From Pasteurellaceae bacterium Pebbles2 (GTDB lineage: Bacteria; Pseudomonadota; Gammaproteobacteria; Enterobacterales; Pasteurellaceae): DNA of 64,000 nt. The stretch lies in the NCBI GenBank assembly GCA_023101505.1, contig LVZA01000001.1:992001-1056000 (forward strand), given 5' to 3'. Every line of letters starts with the position of its first letter. Position 1 is the stretch's first letter. Positions 44,367 to 56,800 of this stretch are shown piece by piece. The notes beneath the pieces were generated by a model. The model ran no database searches. It was not told the DNA's origin and worked only from the letters and a program-made list of their open reading frames with translations. The translations under genes and the position numbers were made by a program.

Positions 44367-45908
44367 ATGCAACTAAATTCAACAGAAATTAGTGAATTGA
44401 TTAAAAAACGCATTGTCCAGTTTGATGTAGTGAGTGAAGCTCGCAATACAGGGACAATCGTTTCCGTGAGCGACGGGATTATCCGTATCCACGGTTTAAG
44501 TGATGTAATGCAAGGTGAAATGATTGCCTTACCTGGCAACCGTTTTGCAATGGCATTGAACCTTGAACGAGACTCCGTAGGTGCGGTAGTGATGGGGCCT
44601 TATGCTGATTTAGCAGAGGGAATGGAAGTTCAATGTACAGGTCGTATTCTTGAAGTACCTGTGGGTCGTGGTTTATTAGGTCGTGTGGTAAACACTCTTG
44701 GCGAACCTATCGATGGTAAAGGTGAAATTCAAAATGATGGTTTCTCACCTGTTGAAGTAATTGCTCCAGGGGTAATTGACCGTCAATCTGTTGATCAGCC
44801 AGTACAAACAGGTTATAAAGCCGTTGACTCAATGGTACCAATCGGTCGGGGTCAGCGTGAATTGATTATCGGCGACCGCCAAACAGGTAAAACAGCGTTA
44901 GCCATTGATGCGATCATCAACCAACGTGATTCAGGTATTAAATGTATCTACGTTGCAATCGGTCAAAAAGCATCAACTATCGCAAACGTAGTACGCAAAT
45001 TAGAAGAACACGGTGCGTTAGCAAATACTATCGTGGTTGTTGCGTCAGCGTCTGAATCAGCAGCGTTACAATATTTAGCACCTTATGCTGGTTGTGCAAT
45101 GGGCGAATATTTCCGTGATCGTGGTGAAGATGCGTTAATCGTTTATGATGACTTATCTAAACAAGCCGTTGCGTATCGTCAAATTTCATTATTATTACGC
45201 CGTCCGCCAGGTCGTGAAGCATTCCCAGGGGACGTATTCTACTTGCATAGCCGTTTATTAGAGCGTGCATCTCGTGTTAATGCAGATTATGTAGAGCGCT
45301 TCACTAATGGCGAAGTGAAAGGAAAAACGGGTTCTTTAACCGCACTTCCGATCATCGAAACCCAAGCAGGCGACGTTTCAGCATTCGTTCCAACTAACGT
45401 AATTTCGATTACCGATGGTCAGATTTTCTTAGAATCTAACTTGTTTAACTCAGGTATTCGTCCTGCGGTAAACCCAGGTATCTCGGTTTCTCGTGTTGGT
45501 GGTGCGGCACAAACTAAAGTGGTGAAAAAATTAGCGGGTGGTATTCGTACTGCATTAGCTCAATACCGTGAATTAGCGGCGTTCGCACAGTTTGCTTCTG
45601 ACCTTGATGATGCAACACGCAAACAGTTATCACACGGTGAAAAAGTAACCGAATTGTTGAAACAAAAACAATATGCACCATTAAGCGTAGCAGAACAAGC
45701 TTTAGTGTTATTTGCCGTGGAGTTTGGTTATTTAGAAGATGTGGAATTAAACAAAATTGCAAGTTTTGAAACCGCACTTTTAGATTATGCTCACCGTAAC
45801 AACGCTGAATTTATGCAAGAATTGAACAAAACTGGCAACTACAACGATGAAATTAAAGACACGTTGAAAGGCATTTTGGACAGTTTCAAAGCAAATAACG
45901 CGTGGTAA
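44367..45908 (+). CDS. atpA: ATP synthase F1 subunit alpha
   Basis: A 513-residue regulatory nucleotide-binding subunit, the same length as in E. coli. Walker A is GDRQTGKTA near residues 169-177, and VSRVGGAAQ near 373 includes the conserved arginine. Confidence 0.98.
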   Translation: MQLNSTEISELIKKRIVQFDVVSEARNTGTIVSVSDGIIRIHGLSDVMQGEMIALPGNRFAMALNLERDSVGAVVMGPYADLAEGMEVQCTGRILEVPVGRGLLGRVVNTLGEPIDGKGEIQNDGFSPVEVIAPGVIDRQSVDQPVQTGYKAVDSMVPIGRGQRELIIGDRQTGKTALAIDAIINQRDSGIKCIYVAIGQKASTIANVVRKLEEHGALANTIVVVASASESAALQYLAPYAGCAMGEYFRDRGEDALIVYDDLSKQAVAYRQISLLLRRPPGREAFPGDVFYLHSRLLERASRVNADYVERFTNGEVKGKTGSLTALPIIETQAGDVSAFVPTNVISITDGQIFLESNLFNSGIRPAVNPGISVSRVGGAAQTKVVKKLAGGIRTALAQYRELAAFAQFASDLDDATRKQLSHGEKVTELLKQKQYAPLSVAEQALVLFAVEFGYLEDVELNKIASFETALLDYAHRNNAEFMQELNKTGNYNDEIKDTLKGILDSFKANNAW

Positions 45909-45929
45909 TAACGGAAACGGAGAAATAAA

Positions 45930-48187
<2,258 letters not shown>

Positions 48188-48219
48188 TCACTTCAACTGA
48201 TTGATTGAAGGAGATCAGA

Positions 48220-48645
48220 ATGGCAACATTTAACTTAATTATCGTGAGTGCGGAGAAAAAAATCTTCGAGGGTGCGGTAAAAGCAATTCAAGCCAGCGGT
48301 GTGGAGGGTGAATTAGGTATTCTCGCCAACCACACGCCATTGATGACGGCAATCAAACCCGGCATCGTAAAATTCACCCTTGAAAACGATAGCGAAGAAG
48401 TTATCTATGTTTCAGGTGGATTTTTGGAAGTGCAACCGAATGTCGTTACGGTATTAGCCGACGTGGCAATTCGTGGTGAAGAGCTTGACCAAGAACGTAT
48501 TCTCAATGCAAAACGCAAAGCGGAAGAAAATATCGTGGCGAAATCAGGTGATGCTAACCACGAATTAATGGTGGCAAAACTTTCACAAGAACTTGCCAAA
48601 CTTCGTGCTTACGAATTAACTGAGCGTTTAACTAAACGCCGTTAA
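48220..48645 (+). CDS. atpC: ATP synthase F1 subunit epsilon
   Basis: A 141-residue subunit with an N-terminal beta sandwich and a C-terminal helical hairpin that can inhibit rotation. I start at the ATG at 48220 with AAGGAG upstream. It is the last gene of the atp operon. Confidence 0.96.
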   Translation: MATFNLIIVSAEKKIFEGAVKAIQASGVEGELGILANHTPLMTAIKPGIVKFTLENDSEEVIYVSGGFLEVQPNVVTVLADVAIRGEELDQERILNAKRKAEENIVAKSGDANHELMVAKLSQELAKLRAYELTERLTKRR

Positions 48646-48656
48646 TTTAAACTCTC

Positions 48657-48703
48657 AACTGCGGTGTAAATTTTAAAACTTTTGAAATTTACACCGCGGT
48701 TTT
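48657..48703 (+). terminator. atp operon terminator
   Basis: ACTGCGGTGTAAATTT and its near-perfect inverse form a 16-bp stem followed by TTTTATTTT. It resembles a degenerate pair of uptake sequences. Confidence 0.85.
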
Positions 48704-48758
48704 ATTTTCAAAATTCCCTAATTAACTTCCTTTCTTTTTAATTTATCACCAAAATTTC

Positions 48759-48774
48759 AGAAGTGTACACTTCT
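48759..48774. promoter_or_regulatory. Perfect 16-base palindrome, probable operator
   Basis: AGAAGTGT followed directly by its inverse ACACTTCT, about 60 bases upstream of the uncharacterised gene at 48835. No known regulator is assigned. Confidence 0.55.
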
Positions 48775-48800
48775 TTAGTTATTATTGACATAATAACTAA
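48775..48800. promoter_or_regulatory. 10-bp inverted repeat around a TTGACA box
   Basis: TTAGTTATTA (48775-48784) and TAATAACTAA (48791-48800) flank TTGACA (48785-48790). The -35-like box is centred in the dyad, so a bound repressor would mask it. No good -10 follows at 16-18 bases, which weakens the promoter reading. Confidence 0.5.
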
Positions 48801-48834
48801 ATCAATCTCTGTTAATTAGTTAGGGATATCAACA

Positions 48835-49506
48835 GTGTATAAAATTCAATCTGACTTTTCAGATGTGGTAAATCTTTTTGCTGGCGACGGCAAAGACGTA
48901 ACACATCGCTACCGTTCTTTCGACTTTTGCTACGCTCATTTTCACCCAACCAACCCAAATCGTACCGACGTGCAATACGGCTGCTATGTGCTTTGGAGTT
49001 ATTTAGCTAGTTGGGGAATGTTGCGTGGTAGTAGCTTCTTGTTACAAAAAAATCCAGCCTTTCTTAAAGAATTAGTGGAATATATTCTTGAACAGGATAA
49101 AGCTGTTTGGGAAATTGACGCTGATAATTATGTAGAAAAAGCCAAAACGATTATATCTTTATATAAAGAAGTAAAAGCAACCATTATCAAAAATAATGAG
49201 CAGGATAAAACCTTAGTCACCAAAATTATTTTAGGTGTTTTTGGGATCTTGCCTGCTTACGATAGTTTCTTCTGCGAAACATTCAAAGGTATTTCTAAAC
49301 AATATTCGGATAAATATTGCGGATTTAGCTCTGTAAGTGAACATTCGCTTGAAGTAATTTATCATTTCTACCAAGCCCATCAAAAAGACATCACTGAGCT
49401 TCAGAAAAATCTGAAAGTGATGAATTTCGACGGCACAGAAAGCAATTTGCATTATAGTGCAGCGAAAATTATTGATATGTATGGGTTTAACAAATCGTTT
49501 AAATAA
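48835..49506 (+). CDS. Uncharacterised protein, 223 residues
   Basis: A soluble protein without a signal peptide or membrane segment, starting at GTG with AGGGAT upstream. The N-terminal half is rich in aromatic residues and Cys (FDFCYAHFHPTNPNRTDVQYGCYVLWSY style), followed by a helical middle. I do not recognise a family. The two operator-like palindromes ahead and the small membrane protein behind (37 bases) suggest a regulated two-gene unit. Confidence 0.65.
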   Translation: MYKIQSDFSDVVNLFAGDGKDVTHRYRSFDFCYAHFHPTNPNRTDVQYGCYVLWSYLASWGMLRGSSFLLQKNPAFLKELVEYILEQDKAVWEIDADNYVEKAKTIISLYKEVKATIIKNNEQDKTLVTKIILGVFGILPAYDSFFCETFKGISKQYSDKYCGFSSVSEHSLEVIYHFYQAHQKDITELQKNLKVMNFDGTESNLHYSAAKIIDMYGFNKSFK

Positions 49507-49543
49507 TCTGAAAATTAAATTTTATAACTAAGGAATTTTTACT

Positions 49544-50068
49544 ATGACATTAACTGATATTTTAGGTAGCACATTAAGTTTCGTTTGGGATATTATTGCT
49601 ACTGTATGTGGCTTTTTGTACGATATTTTATCCAAAATACCAATTTCAGAAACACCGTGGATCAATTTTATTATATCTCTTCTTATTATATTATTCATTC
49701 TAGGTATTATTGGTTATTTAGTTGATCAAGCAAAAGAAAAAGAAAGAGAAGCTGAATGGGCTGTTTATAGAGCAGAGCGAGAAGCTAGAGAAGCCAAAGA
49801 AAAAGCGGAGCTAGAAGCTGAAGAAAAAGCAAAACAAGATGCAGAAAATACCTGTCCTAAATGCCACGCGATGTATCAATTTGTTTTAGAAAGCAAAAAA
49901 GAAATTGATCGTTATCAAATCAATAAAGAAGTTTGGGAAAGAAAAGCGAATGGAAAAGATGTTAGTCGATATGTGAAATGTACTAAAGTAGTTGAAGAGT
50001 TTACTTATGTTTGCGACAACTGCCACGACTATAGATTTACAAAAGAAGAAACAAGAGAGTTAGAGTAA
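49544..50068 (+). CDS. Membrane protein with coiled coil and zinc-ribbon-like C-terminus
   Basis: A 174-residue protein of unknown function. It has a hydrophobic N-terminal region and a strong membrane helix (about residues 43-64), then a charged coiled coil (about 65-105, Glu/Ala/Lys rich). A C-terminal domain contains CPKC (about 108-111) and CDNC (about 156-159), which could bind one zinc. It starts with AAGGAA upstream and follows the gene at 48835. Confidence 0.7.
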   Translation: MTLTDILGSTLSFVWDIIATVCGFLYDILSKIPISETPWINFIISLLIILFILGIIGYLVDQAKEKEREAEWAVYRAEREAREAKEKAELEAEEKAKQDAENTCPKCHAMYQFVLESKKEIDRYQINKEVWERKANGKDVSRYVKCTKVVEEFTYVCDNCHDYRFTKEETRELE

Positions 50069-50091
50069 ATCGAATATTTTCGTTTTTACAC

Positions 50092-50115
50092 AAAAACCGC
50101 CCTCGGGCGGTTTTT
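50092..50115. terminator. Bidirectional terminator
   Basis: AAAAACCGCCC and GGGCGGTTTTT form an 11-bp stem with a tiny loop. It separates the convergent gene at 49544 and glpC. Confidence 0.87.
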
Positions 50116-50133
50116 ATTTTATCTTTGAATTAA

Positions 50134-51414
50134 CTATCTATCCAACGCCATAGACAACAAAGTAATTGGGTGGATACAAGTCAAGTTGCTCGACATATCA
50201 ATTTGCCATTTACAGGTTTGGCACTCAGAAATTACATAATCAGCCCCACTTTCGTTGATATGATCAAACAAGCCTTTTCCGATGGCTTGAGAGCTTTCGT
50301 AATTTTCTGCTTTAAAGCCATAAGTCCCTGCAATACCACAACATTGCGACGGCAATGTGATGATTTCTAAACCAGGGATTTGGCGCAACACTTCAAGGGT
50401 ATAAGGTGCCCAACCTGCTTTTTCAACGTGGCAAGCGGTGTGATAAGCCACTTTTAATTTCAGTGGTTTTAACGGTAATTTTTTGCCTTGTTGGAACAGT
50501 TTGAACAAATAAGCCGTTACCAAATGAATGTGTGGGCGCACTTTAACATTGTCGATACCGAGAATATGGTGATATTCATCACGCAAATTCAGCGTACAAC
50601 TCGAGGCTTCGCCAATCACATCTAAGCCATTGTCGTCCACCATTTTGCTGATATAGTCCGTATTGAACTGCGCAATTTTTCTCGCTCGCTCAGGGAAACT
50701 GTTCACCATCAATGGAAGACCACAGCATTTTTCTTTTTCAAGCAATACCACGCCAATGTTCATTGCATTGAATACATCAATTAATTCTTTGCCTAATTGT
50801 GGATTGTTGTAATTCACATAACAGCCGTGATAATAAGCAATTTTTTGCTCGAATTGCGCCTGTTGCGCTGCCATTTTTTTCAAATACCAATTACGGAATG
50901 TGCCAAAGGCATATTTTGGTAACTGACGATGTTGGCTCACGCCAAGGGTTTTTTCGAGTAAAAATTTAGTCGCTTTTAAACCTGTAATAGTGTTCACGAT
51001 TGGCGCAAGCGGTGTATTGAGCGTACCCATAATATCGGTATTACTCAAAATCGCATCACGCAATTTGTGAATTTTAGATTTTTGTTGGCGATCCATATTA
51101 TTATTACGAGCTCGCACGATAATATCGCCAATTTTCACATCTGATGGACAAGCCACTTCACAGCGTTTACAGTTTAAGCAATATTTTAATGCTTCATCGT
51201 AAAAGTCAGCACTTTTTAAGCGCAAGCGTTCGCCATCAGGGCCTGATTGTTTTGGACCTGGGTAAAATGGATTGACTTTGGTTACTGGGCAAACCGCCGT
51301 GCAGGCAGTACATTTTAAACATTGCTCAAAACTTTCATCTTGATGATGTGAGTGTTGCAGCACAGGCGACATCAATTCTTGCTGCGCTTTGTTGATTAAC
51401 GCTTGAATATTCAT
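50134..51414 (-). CDS. glpC: Anaerobic glycerol-3-phosphate dehydrogenase subunit C
   Basis: A 426-residue iron-sulfur subunit. There are two 4Fe-4S motifs, CLKCTACTAVCPV (about residue 34) and CLNCKRCEVACPS (about 80), and two CCG domains (CCGLPL near 227, CCGIAGTYG near 358). It anchors GlpAB to the membrane and passes electrons to menaquinone. It follows glpB by 13 bases. Confidence 0.96.
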   Translation of the reverse strand: MNIQALINKAQQELMSPVLQHSHHQDESFEQCLKCTACTAVCPVTKVNPFYPGPKQSGPDGERLRLKSADFYDEALKYCLNCKRCEVACPSDVKIGDIIVRARNNNMDRQQKSKIHKLRDAILSNTDIMGTLNTPLAPIVNTITGLKATKFLLEKTLGVSQHRQLPKYAFGTFRNWYLKKMAAQQAQFEQKIAYYHGCYVNYNNPQLGKELIDVFNAMNIGVVLLEKEKCCGLPLMVNSFPERARKIAQFNTDYISKMVDDNGLDVIGEASSCTLNLRDEYHHILGIDNVKVRPHIHLVTAYLFKLFQQGKKLPLKPLKLKVAYHTACHVEKAGWAPYTLEVLRQIPGLEIITLPSQCCGIAGTYGFKAENYESSQAIGKGLFDHINESGADYVISECQTCKWQIDMSSNLTCIHPITLLSMALDR

Positions 51415-51427
51415 TTTGTCCCCCTAA

Positions 51428-52723
51428 TTAGTTGCGTTGTAAAATATGCTCTGCGGCAGATAGCGCAGTAACCACAGCAACGCCCGAGCTACAACCCAAC
51501 TCTAAAGGATTATAGCCACCAATAACCGCACCAACCGCATATAAATTCGTTAAAAATGCACCGCACTTTTGCACTTGGCATTGCGCATTAATAATTACGC
51601 CTGCTTTGTGGTAAGGCTGTGGTGAAGCGAAACGGCGATCTGTCCAACTAAAGCGATCTGTTGGGTTGAAATCTGTGGTTTGCACGATGTCAGCTTGGAA
51701 CACGGGTTCATACACTTTATCAAATTCGCACACTAATCCATTACTGAAAAAACTGCCTGAAGCTAAAATAAAATGCTCGGCGCATAATGGCTCATCTTCG
51801 TGAATTTGGGTAAAAATACACCGCACTTTTGCTGTGTCTTCATCAAATTCCGCACGCAAAGCTCGATCTCCATTCATCATTGTACCGCCTAATTGCTCAA
51901 AATGTTTGCGCAAGGCTTGATGTTGGCGATTACCTAATAATGACGGCGGTAAGGTCGGCAATTCAAATAAGGTTGGTTTGGTTTTTTGTTGTAATTGGTT
52001 GAAGAAATCTTGGCTATCCAAACCAAAACAGGCAGGTAAAAAGACCGCTTCTGCATCGTCTGCGGTTTGTTCGATTTCACTTACAAGCGCATCAAAATCT
52101 ACTTTTTGTTCAAGGGCTTGTGCAATATGCACGCTGCGAAATTCTCGAGAAAGTGAACGTAATAAATCTAATTCGGGAATATGTAAAAAGCCTGTTTTCA
52201 CTTCACAATGGGCAAATTGCATATTATGTTTCAAATTTTCAGCTAATAATTGTGGTTGAAAATCGTGATAACCCTCAATGCCTAATACAGCTATTTTACG
52301 ATAAGCAAAAGCCTCGCCACTCATTAATACAGTGGGAATGCTGCTTGGTGAAAGCCAAGTACCACGCAAACCACCCAAAGGGCTGACACGCAAATGATTT
52401 TGCACGCTTGAGCCAATAAAATTTAACCCAAGTTTTTCGGCAAGATCGCTAAATTGTTGTGCTTTATCAAGCACTTTTTGTTTGCCGAATAAGCTGTAAG
52501 GGTGTTGCGGTAATTGTTCGCTGAGTGCGCTAAAACTGCGGTCAAAACTAACAACGTTTTCACCGTTAGGTAGGCGACTTAATAAATCAAGTGAGCCCGA
52601 AGAAAAATCTATTGCCGCTTGCCCATTGTTAATAATGGCGCAACGTTTGCCTTGTTGTTGCAGGGCAATTCCGCAAGTTAAACCTGCTAAGCCGCCGCCA
52701 ATAATCACTGCATCAAAATTCAT
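51428..52723 (-). CDS. glpB: Anaerobic glycerol-3-phosphate dehydrogenase subunit B
   Basis: A 431-residue flavoprotein subunit with an N-terminal FAD motif [10 protein letters not shown] (about residues 8-17) and a C-terminal [21 protein letters not shown]. Its start overlaps the end of glpA by 11 bases, so the two are translationally coupled. Confidence 0.96.
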   Translation of the reverse strand: MNFDAVIIGGGLAGLTCGIALQQQGKRCAIINNGQAAIDFSSGSLDLLSRLPNGENVVSFDRSFSALSEQLPQHPYSLFGKQKVLDKAQQFSDLAEKLGLNFIGSSVQNHLRVSPLGGLRGTWLSPSSIPTVLMSGEAFAYRKIAVLGIEGYHDFQPQLLAENLKHNMQFAHCEVKTGFLHIPELDLLRSLSREFRSVHIAQALEQKVDFDALVSEIEQTADDAEAVFLPACFGLDSQDFFNQLQQKTKPTLFELPTLPPSLLGNRQHQALRKHFEQLGGTMMNGDRALRAEFDEDTAKVRCIFTQIHEDEPLCAEHFILASGSFFSNGLVCEFDKVYEPVFQADIVQTTDFNPTDRFSWTDRRFASPQPYHKAGVIINAQCQVQKCGAFLTNLYAVGAVIGGYNPLELGCSSGVAVVTALSAAEHILQRN

Positions 52724-54416
52724 TTTCGTTTACTCCCTGATCGAGATTTTGTTCTACCGTTGACGTTGATTGCGTTTCCACATCGTTTAACCCAAGCAAA
52801 CTTTGGTAAATCCAACTACTGAATTCAGCTTCTCGCATTGCCTCACCCCAAGTGATTGGCTGAATGCCACGCCAACGTTCTTCCATAAACGCATTGAGTT
52901 GTGTGGTGGACTGGCGAGGTGTGGCAACTTCAAAGCGAGCCATTAATCCTGCCGCTCGGCAAGCGCAAAGTTCAGCTTGGCAAGTTCCCATTCCTACTCG
53001 AGTGCGACGGCGTAAATCGACTAAATTATTCACGTTTAAATTTTCTACCGCATAACGCACTTCGCCTGCAGTAACCGCTTCACATTCGCAGACTAAAGAG
53101 CGGTCTAAACGTTCGGAGTCAAGCATTGGCACAGCTCTTGTACCGTGGCGATATACCGCAGAGCTGCTGATCACTTTTGGAATAGAGGTGATTTTTTTAT
53201 TGGTTTCTTCACGGCTTTCTTCAGAACCAGGTAAAGTGCGGTGCGCCGTTTCGCATTTTTTATCTACGTTAAGTTTTTTGCACACCAAATCTGTAGCCCA
53301 TTCTGCCATTAAACGGTAAGTCATTAATTTACCGCCTGTGATGGTAACAAAACCGTCTAAGCCATCTCTTTCTGCGTGGTCAAGCAACACAATACCACGG
53401 CTAACGTTACGTCCTGATGGATCGTCGTCCGTAGCCACTAATGGGCGTACGCCAGCATAAGCACGTAATACACGAGTGTGGCGTAGGCTTGGTGCAAGTT
53501 TTTCACCCTCACGAAATAAAATATCTACTTCTTCAGCGGTAACTTCCATATTATCAATTTGATCATAAGGAATGCGACTTGATGTTGTACCGATAACGCA
53601 AATACTGTCGCCTGGCACTAAAATATCAGCATCGGCAGGCTTGCGGCAACGGTTAATCACCAGTTGATTAATGCGGTGTCCCATTACGAGCAATGCTCCT
53701 TTAGCTGGGAACATACGAATTTTCAAATCCGCATATTCAGCAATGCCTTGCCCCCAAATTCCTCCTGCGTTGACTACAACAGGGGCAAAAAATTGGCGTT
53801 CGACTTGATTTTTATGGTCGAAAACGTTCACGCCAATAACACGTCCACCCTCACGAATAAGATTTTTTACTTCGCAATAGGTAAACACTTGCGCACCGTG
53901 TTCGGTGGCATCAATCATATTTGCTGCAGTTAAACGGAATGGATCGATTGAGCCGTCGGGAACGACAACTGCGCCCACTAAATCAGGATTTACGGACGGT
54001 TCTAAATGACGGGCTAAATCTGGTTCAATCGGTACGGCTTCAATGCCAGCGCTGGTACAGGCTTCGATAAAGGCTTTCTGATAAGCCATATCATCTTCAG
54101 GTAAGGTGATAAAAAGCCCCTCAGTTTCGTCCACACAATGACGAGCGATATTGCGTAAAATCGCATTTTCTTTGATACATTCTTCGGCGGACTCTCGGTC
54201 GTTCACTGCATAGCGAGCGCCACTATGCAATAAGCCGTGGTTGCGCCCTGTTGCGCCAGTGGCGATATCTCGACGTTCGAGCAACACACATTTCAAACCA
54301 CGCAAAGCGCAATCTCTTGCTGTGCCTGCGCCAGTTGCGCCGCCACCAATAATAATAACATCTGTGTTTATCGGAGAAAAATCTCCAGCATTTTTATAAA
54401 GCGATGATATGGCCAT
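52713..54416 (-). CDS. glpA: Anaerobic glycerol-3-phosphate dehydrogenase subunit A
   Basis: A 567-residue catalytic flavoprotein that oxidises sn-glycerol 3-phosphate to dihydroxyacetone phosphate. FAD motif [11 protein letters not shown] is near residue 22. The C-terminal BFD-like [2Fe-2S] region has [11 protein letters not shown] and [13 protein letters not shown] start at the ATG at 54416 with GAGAGG upstream; the longer frame to 54470 is upstream sequence. It heads glpABC under a CRP site. Confidence 0.96.
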   Translation of the reverse strand: MAISSLYKNAGDFSPINTDVIIIGGGATGAGTARDCALRGLKCVLLERRDIATGATGRNHGLLHSGARYAVNDRESAEECIKENAILRNIARHCVDETEGLFITLPEDDMAYQKAFIEACTSAGIEAVPIEPDLARHLEPSVNPDLVGAVVVPDGSIDPFRLTAANMIDATEHGAQVFTYCEVKNLIREGGRVIGVNVFDHKNQVERQFFAPVVVNAGGIWGQGIAEYADLKIRMFPAKGALLVMGHRINQLVINRCRKPADADILVPGDSICVIGTTSSRIPYDQIDNMEVTAEEVDILFREGEKLAPSLRHTRVLRAYAGVRPLVATDDDPSGRNVSRGIVLLDHAERDGLDGFVTITGGKLMTYRLMAEWATDLVCKKLNVDKKCETAHRTLPGSEESREETNKKITSIPKVISSSAVYRHGTRAVPMLDSERLDRSLVCECEAVTAGEVRYAVENLNVNNLVDLRRRTRVGMGTCQAELCACRAAGLMARFEVATPRQSTTQLNAFMEERWRGIQPITWGEAMREAEFSSWIYQSLLGLNDVETQSTSTVEQNLDQGVNENEF

Positions 54417-54459
54417 AATCACCTCTCCCACAAATAAAAAAGAAAATAATAATGTTCTT

Positions 54460-54465
54460 ATTCTA
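54460..54465 (-). promoter_or_regulatory. glpABC -10 box
   Basis: TAGAAT on the minus strand. The -35 position (TGTTCT) is weak. The CRP site is centred about 70 bases upstream of the inferred start, a class I position, so activation by CRP is likely. Confidence 0.5.
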
Positions 54466-54515
54466 ACCAAAATGAGCGTTTTAGAACAGTTTTATGAGTG
54501 AAAAAGAATTGTTTT

Positions 54516-54531
54516 TGTGAGGGAGATCACA
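54516..54531. promoter_or_regulatory. CRP site of glpABC
   Basis: TGTGA-GGGAGA-TCACA is a perfect match to both half sites of the CRP consensus. It sits about 100 bases upstream of glpA. Confidence 0.88.
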
Positions 54532-54548
54532 GTTTTTAAAAAGGAAAA

Positions 54549-54590
54549 GAGAGTTTTAACCCTACTTTTTCAAGGAAGATCAAAACTCTC
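54549..54590 (-). terminator. Terminator after the Gcr-like gene
   Basis: GAGAGTTTT (54549-54557) pairs with AAAACTCTC (54582-54590); on the minus strand it is followed by TTTTCC. Confidence 0.55.
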
Positions 54591-54624
54591 TAATTTTTCA
54601 CCGCAGTTTTGGATAAAAATGGAT

Positions 54625-56580
54625 TTATTTATCCAAAGAAACTGGGAAGAATAAACTTAAAGGACGTTTTTTCAACAGCTCAAAAATACAAGCTAAAATT
54701 GCTCGCCAGCTATCAATTTCAGTATTTAACGCACGCAATGCTACTCGCAAAGCCAAGGTGAAACTTACCACTAAATTGACGATGCCGATTAATAATACGA
54801 AAGCGACACTTTGCCAAAAAATTTGCCAGCCAAGCTCGCCGCTCACCACAGCATAACCCACATTGGCGGAAGAAAAAGCAACGTGGCGAATATCTAATGG
54901 TAAATCAAGCCAATAACCCACAAGCCCTGTTAAGCCTAGCAACATACCAAAACAGAAATTCCCCACTAACGAACCGTAATTCTCGTGAAAATAATCGGCA
55001 AATTTACCACGGCATTTTTCGGTCATTAGTAATTTGAGTAAAGGGTGGTGGCGCAAACGCATTCGCAGATTTAAATAATTGCTGCGATTATCAAAAAAGC
55101 CCGAAATAATCCCTGAGAAGAATAACCAAACGCCTGCTATTGCAGCAAACCACAGCGTGCCTTTAGTTGGGTCAATAGCGGCTAATTGGTAATCTATGGT
55201 GGCTTTATCTAATAATGGCACGCCCATTTTTTGTGCATAAACATAAGCAATTAGCGCACTCACGCCAATAGCCAACACCATATTTCCAAGCACGGCAACG
55301 GTTTGCGAACGCCATACATCAATCAGTAATTGTGCTAATTTAATATTGACCGCTCGTCCTTGTGGACTGTGTTCCACCGCTTCGGCAAAACGAGCCGCCG
55401 TCATTGCTGGCTGTTTGGTTGCAACGGTGAAATGCAACATAAAAATCAGCATAAAACCAAGGGCGTAATTTAACCCTTCTGCCACGCTTTTCCAGACTTT
55501 ATCGTCGATAACAGAGCTAAGATAAATTTTAAATAATGCCATCAGCGCAATTAACACACCACCACCTGCAGCAGAATAAAACATACTTAAATATTCTTTT
55601 TTATCTCGAGTAATATAATGTTCACCGTGATCGCTGGTGTTTTGTGTGATGCTGCGAGAAAGCATTTTGGTGCTTTGTTTCCATAACGGCAAAATGCTGT
55701 GTTGTTCAGCCGCTGCACTAGCAAAACTTTCTGTGGCAGAGAGCACTTTTAATAAAGAAAGTGATTTTTGGTCAAACAAGTTTTTTAGCATTGATAAGCG
55801 TGTGAGCGTTTGATCCAAACGTTCTAACAAATGCGCCACATCAAGCGATGAGCCAGCCACTGCTCCACGTTTTTGTAAACGCTCAATTTGTTTACGGCAT
55901 TGTGAAATCATCACTTCCAAATGGCTGTCATCAAATTCTTCAGTTTGTTGTTGCGCAGCCAGCCAGAGTGTAACTTCTTTTTGTAATGCCACAAAAGGCG
56001 AATGGCGGTTTAGTAAAGCAGGGTCAAGTCGCATTAACTCGGGTTCTAAATCTTCCGCTGCAATCCAAATGGAGAGCATTTCAATGGCGAAATAACCTTC
56101 GCTATACAAATGTTGATGCAACCAATCTCGATCTTGTTGAGTGGTAAATTGTTCAAAAATCGCAAATAACGCCACCCAATTTTTAGGTTTTACTGCATTC
56201 AGCCATTCGCTATCTTGCGGATCGCTAAACAGCATATAAAACACATCTCGCAAGTCTTCGCTGTCTTTAAATTCAGGATTGAATTTTTCATATAAACGCT
56301 GTTTCATCTCTTTGCGAAAACCATCTCGGCTTAGAATGCCGCTGCTAATCAGCAAAGGATAAACACGAATTTGACACAACCAACGACATAATAATGTCGC
56401 GATTTTTTGTGCTATTTCAGGATTGTCTTGCAGGATTTGGCTGAATAATTTAATTCGTTCGTTGGCTTGCTGCTTGCCTCCGTTGCGCAACCATTGACAG
56501 CATTGTTGTAACAAAGAAAATGCGTCATTTTGTTGCTCAAGTTGAGCTAAAAAAATAGGCGTAGATTGATTTGTTGACAT
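54625..56580 (-). CDS. Gcr/'site-specific recombinase' family membrane protein
   Basis: A 651-residue protein. The first half (about 1-320) is soluble and helical. The second half has about six membrane helices (near 335, 365, 425, 480, 535, 595). It matches the family annotated as site-specific recombinase after gonococcal Gcr. I see no recombinase catalytic motif (no tyrosine or serine recombinase signature), so the recombinase name is doubtful. It lies between glpT and glpABC with its own hairpins. Confidence 0.7.
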   Translation of the reverse strand: MSTNQSTPIFLAQLEQQNDAFSLLQQCCQWLRNGGKQQANERIKLFSQILQDNPEIAQKIATLLCRWLCQIRVYPLLISSGILSRDGFRKEMKQRLYEKFNPEFKDSEDLRDVFYMLFSDPQDSEWLNAVKPKNWVALFAIFEQFTTQQDRDWLHQHLYSEGYFAIEMLSIWIAAEDLEPELMRLDPALLNRHSPFVALQKEVTLWLAAQQQTEEFDDSHLEVMISQCRKQIERLQKRGAVAGSSLDVAHLLERLDQTLTRLSMLKNLFDQKSLSLLKVLSATESFASAAAEQHSILPLWKQSTKMLSRSITQNTSDHGEHYITRDKKEYLSMFYSAAGGGVLIALMALFKIYLSSVIDDKVWKSVAEGLNYALGFMLIFMLHFTVATKQPAMTAARFAEAVEHSPQGRAVNIKLAQLLIDVWRSQTVAVLGNMVLAIGVSALIAYVYAQKMGVPLLDKATIDYQLAAIDPTKGTLWFAAIAGVWLFFSGIISGFFDNRSNYLNLRMRLRHHPLLKLLMTEKCRGKFADYFHENYGSLVGNFCFGMLLGLTGLVGYWLDLPLDIRHVAFSSANVGYAVVSGELGWQIFWQSVAFVLLIGIVNLVVSFTLALRVALRALNTEIDSWRAILACIFELLKKRPLSLFFPVSLDK

Positions 56581-56660
56581 AATTTCTCTTTTATATTTAA
56601 CACATTATTATGATGTATTTTAGCGAGAAAAGTTCAAATTCCCTAATTTCATAAAAACAA

Positions 56661-56686
56661 AAAGGAAGAACCGAAATTCTTCCTTT
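56661..56686 (-). terminator. glpT terminator
   Basis: AAAGGAAGAA and TTCTTCCTTT form a perfect 10-bp stem with a 6-base loop, T-rich on the minus strand. Confidence 0.82.
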
Positions 56687-56800
56687 GATGAAAATACTCA
56701 AATGTTTTTAGGTTTACCCTAATATGTTAGCAGTGTTAAAAACTTTGTTATTTTGCACCGCACTTTTATTCATTTTGAGTATTTATTTTAAATAATTGGC

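Noticed and set aside
54625-56580. A true mobile element or recombinase at this position
   Set aside because: There are no flanking repeats, integrase motifs or cargo. The protein appears to be a membrane protein.
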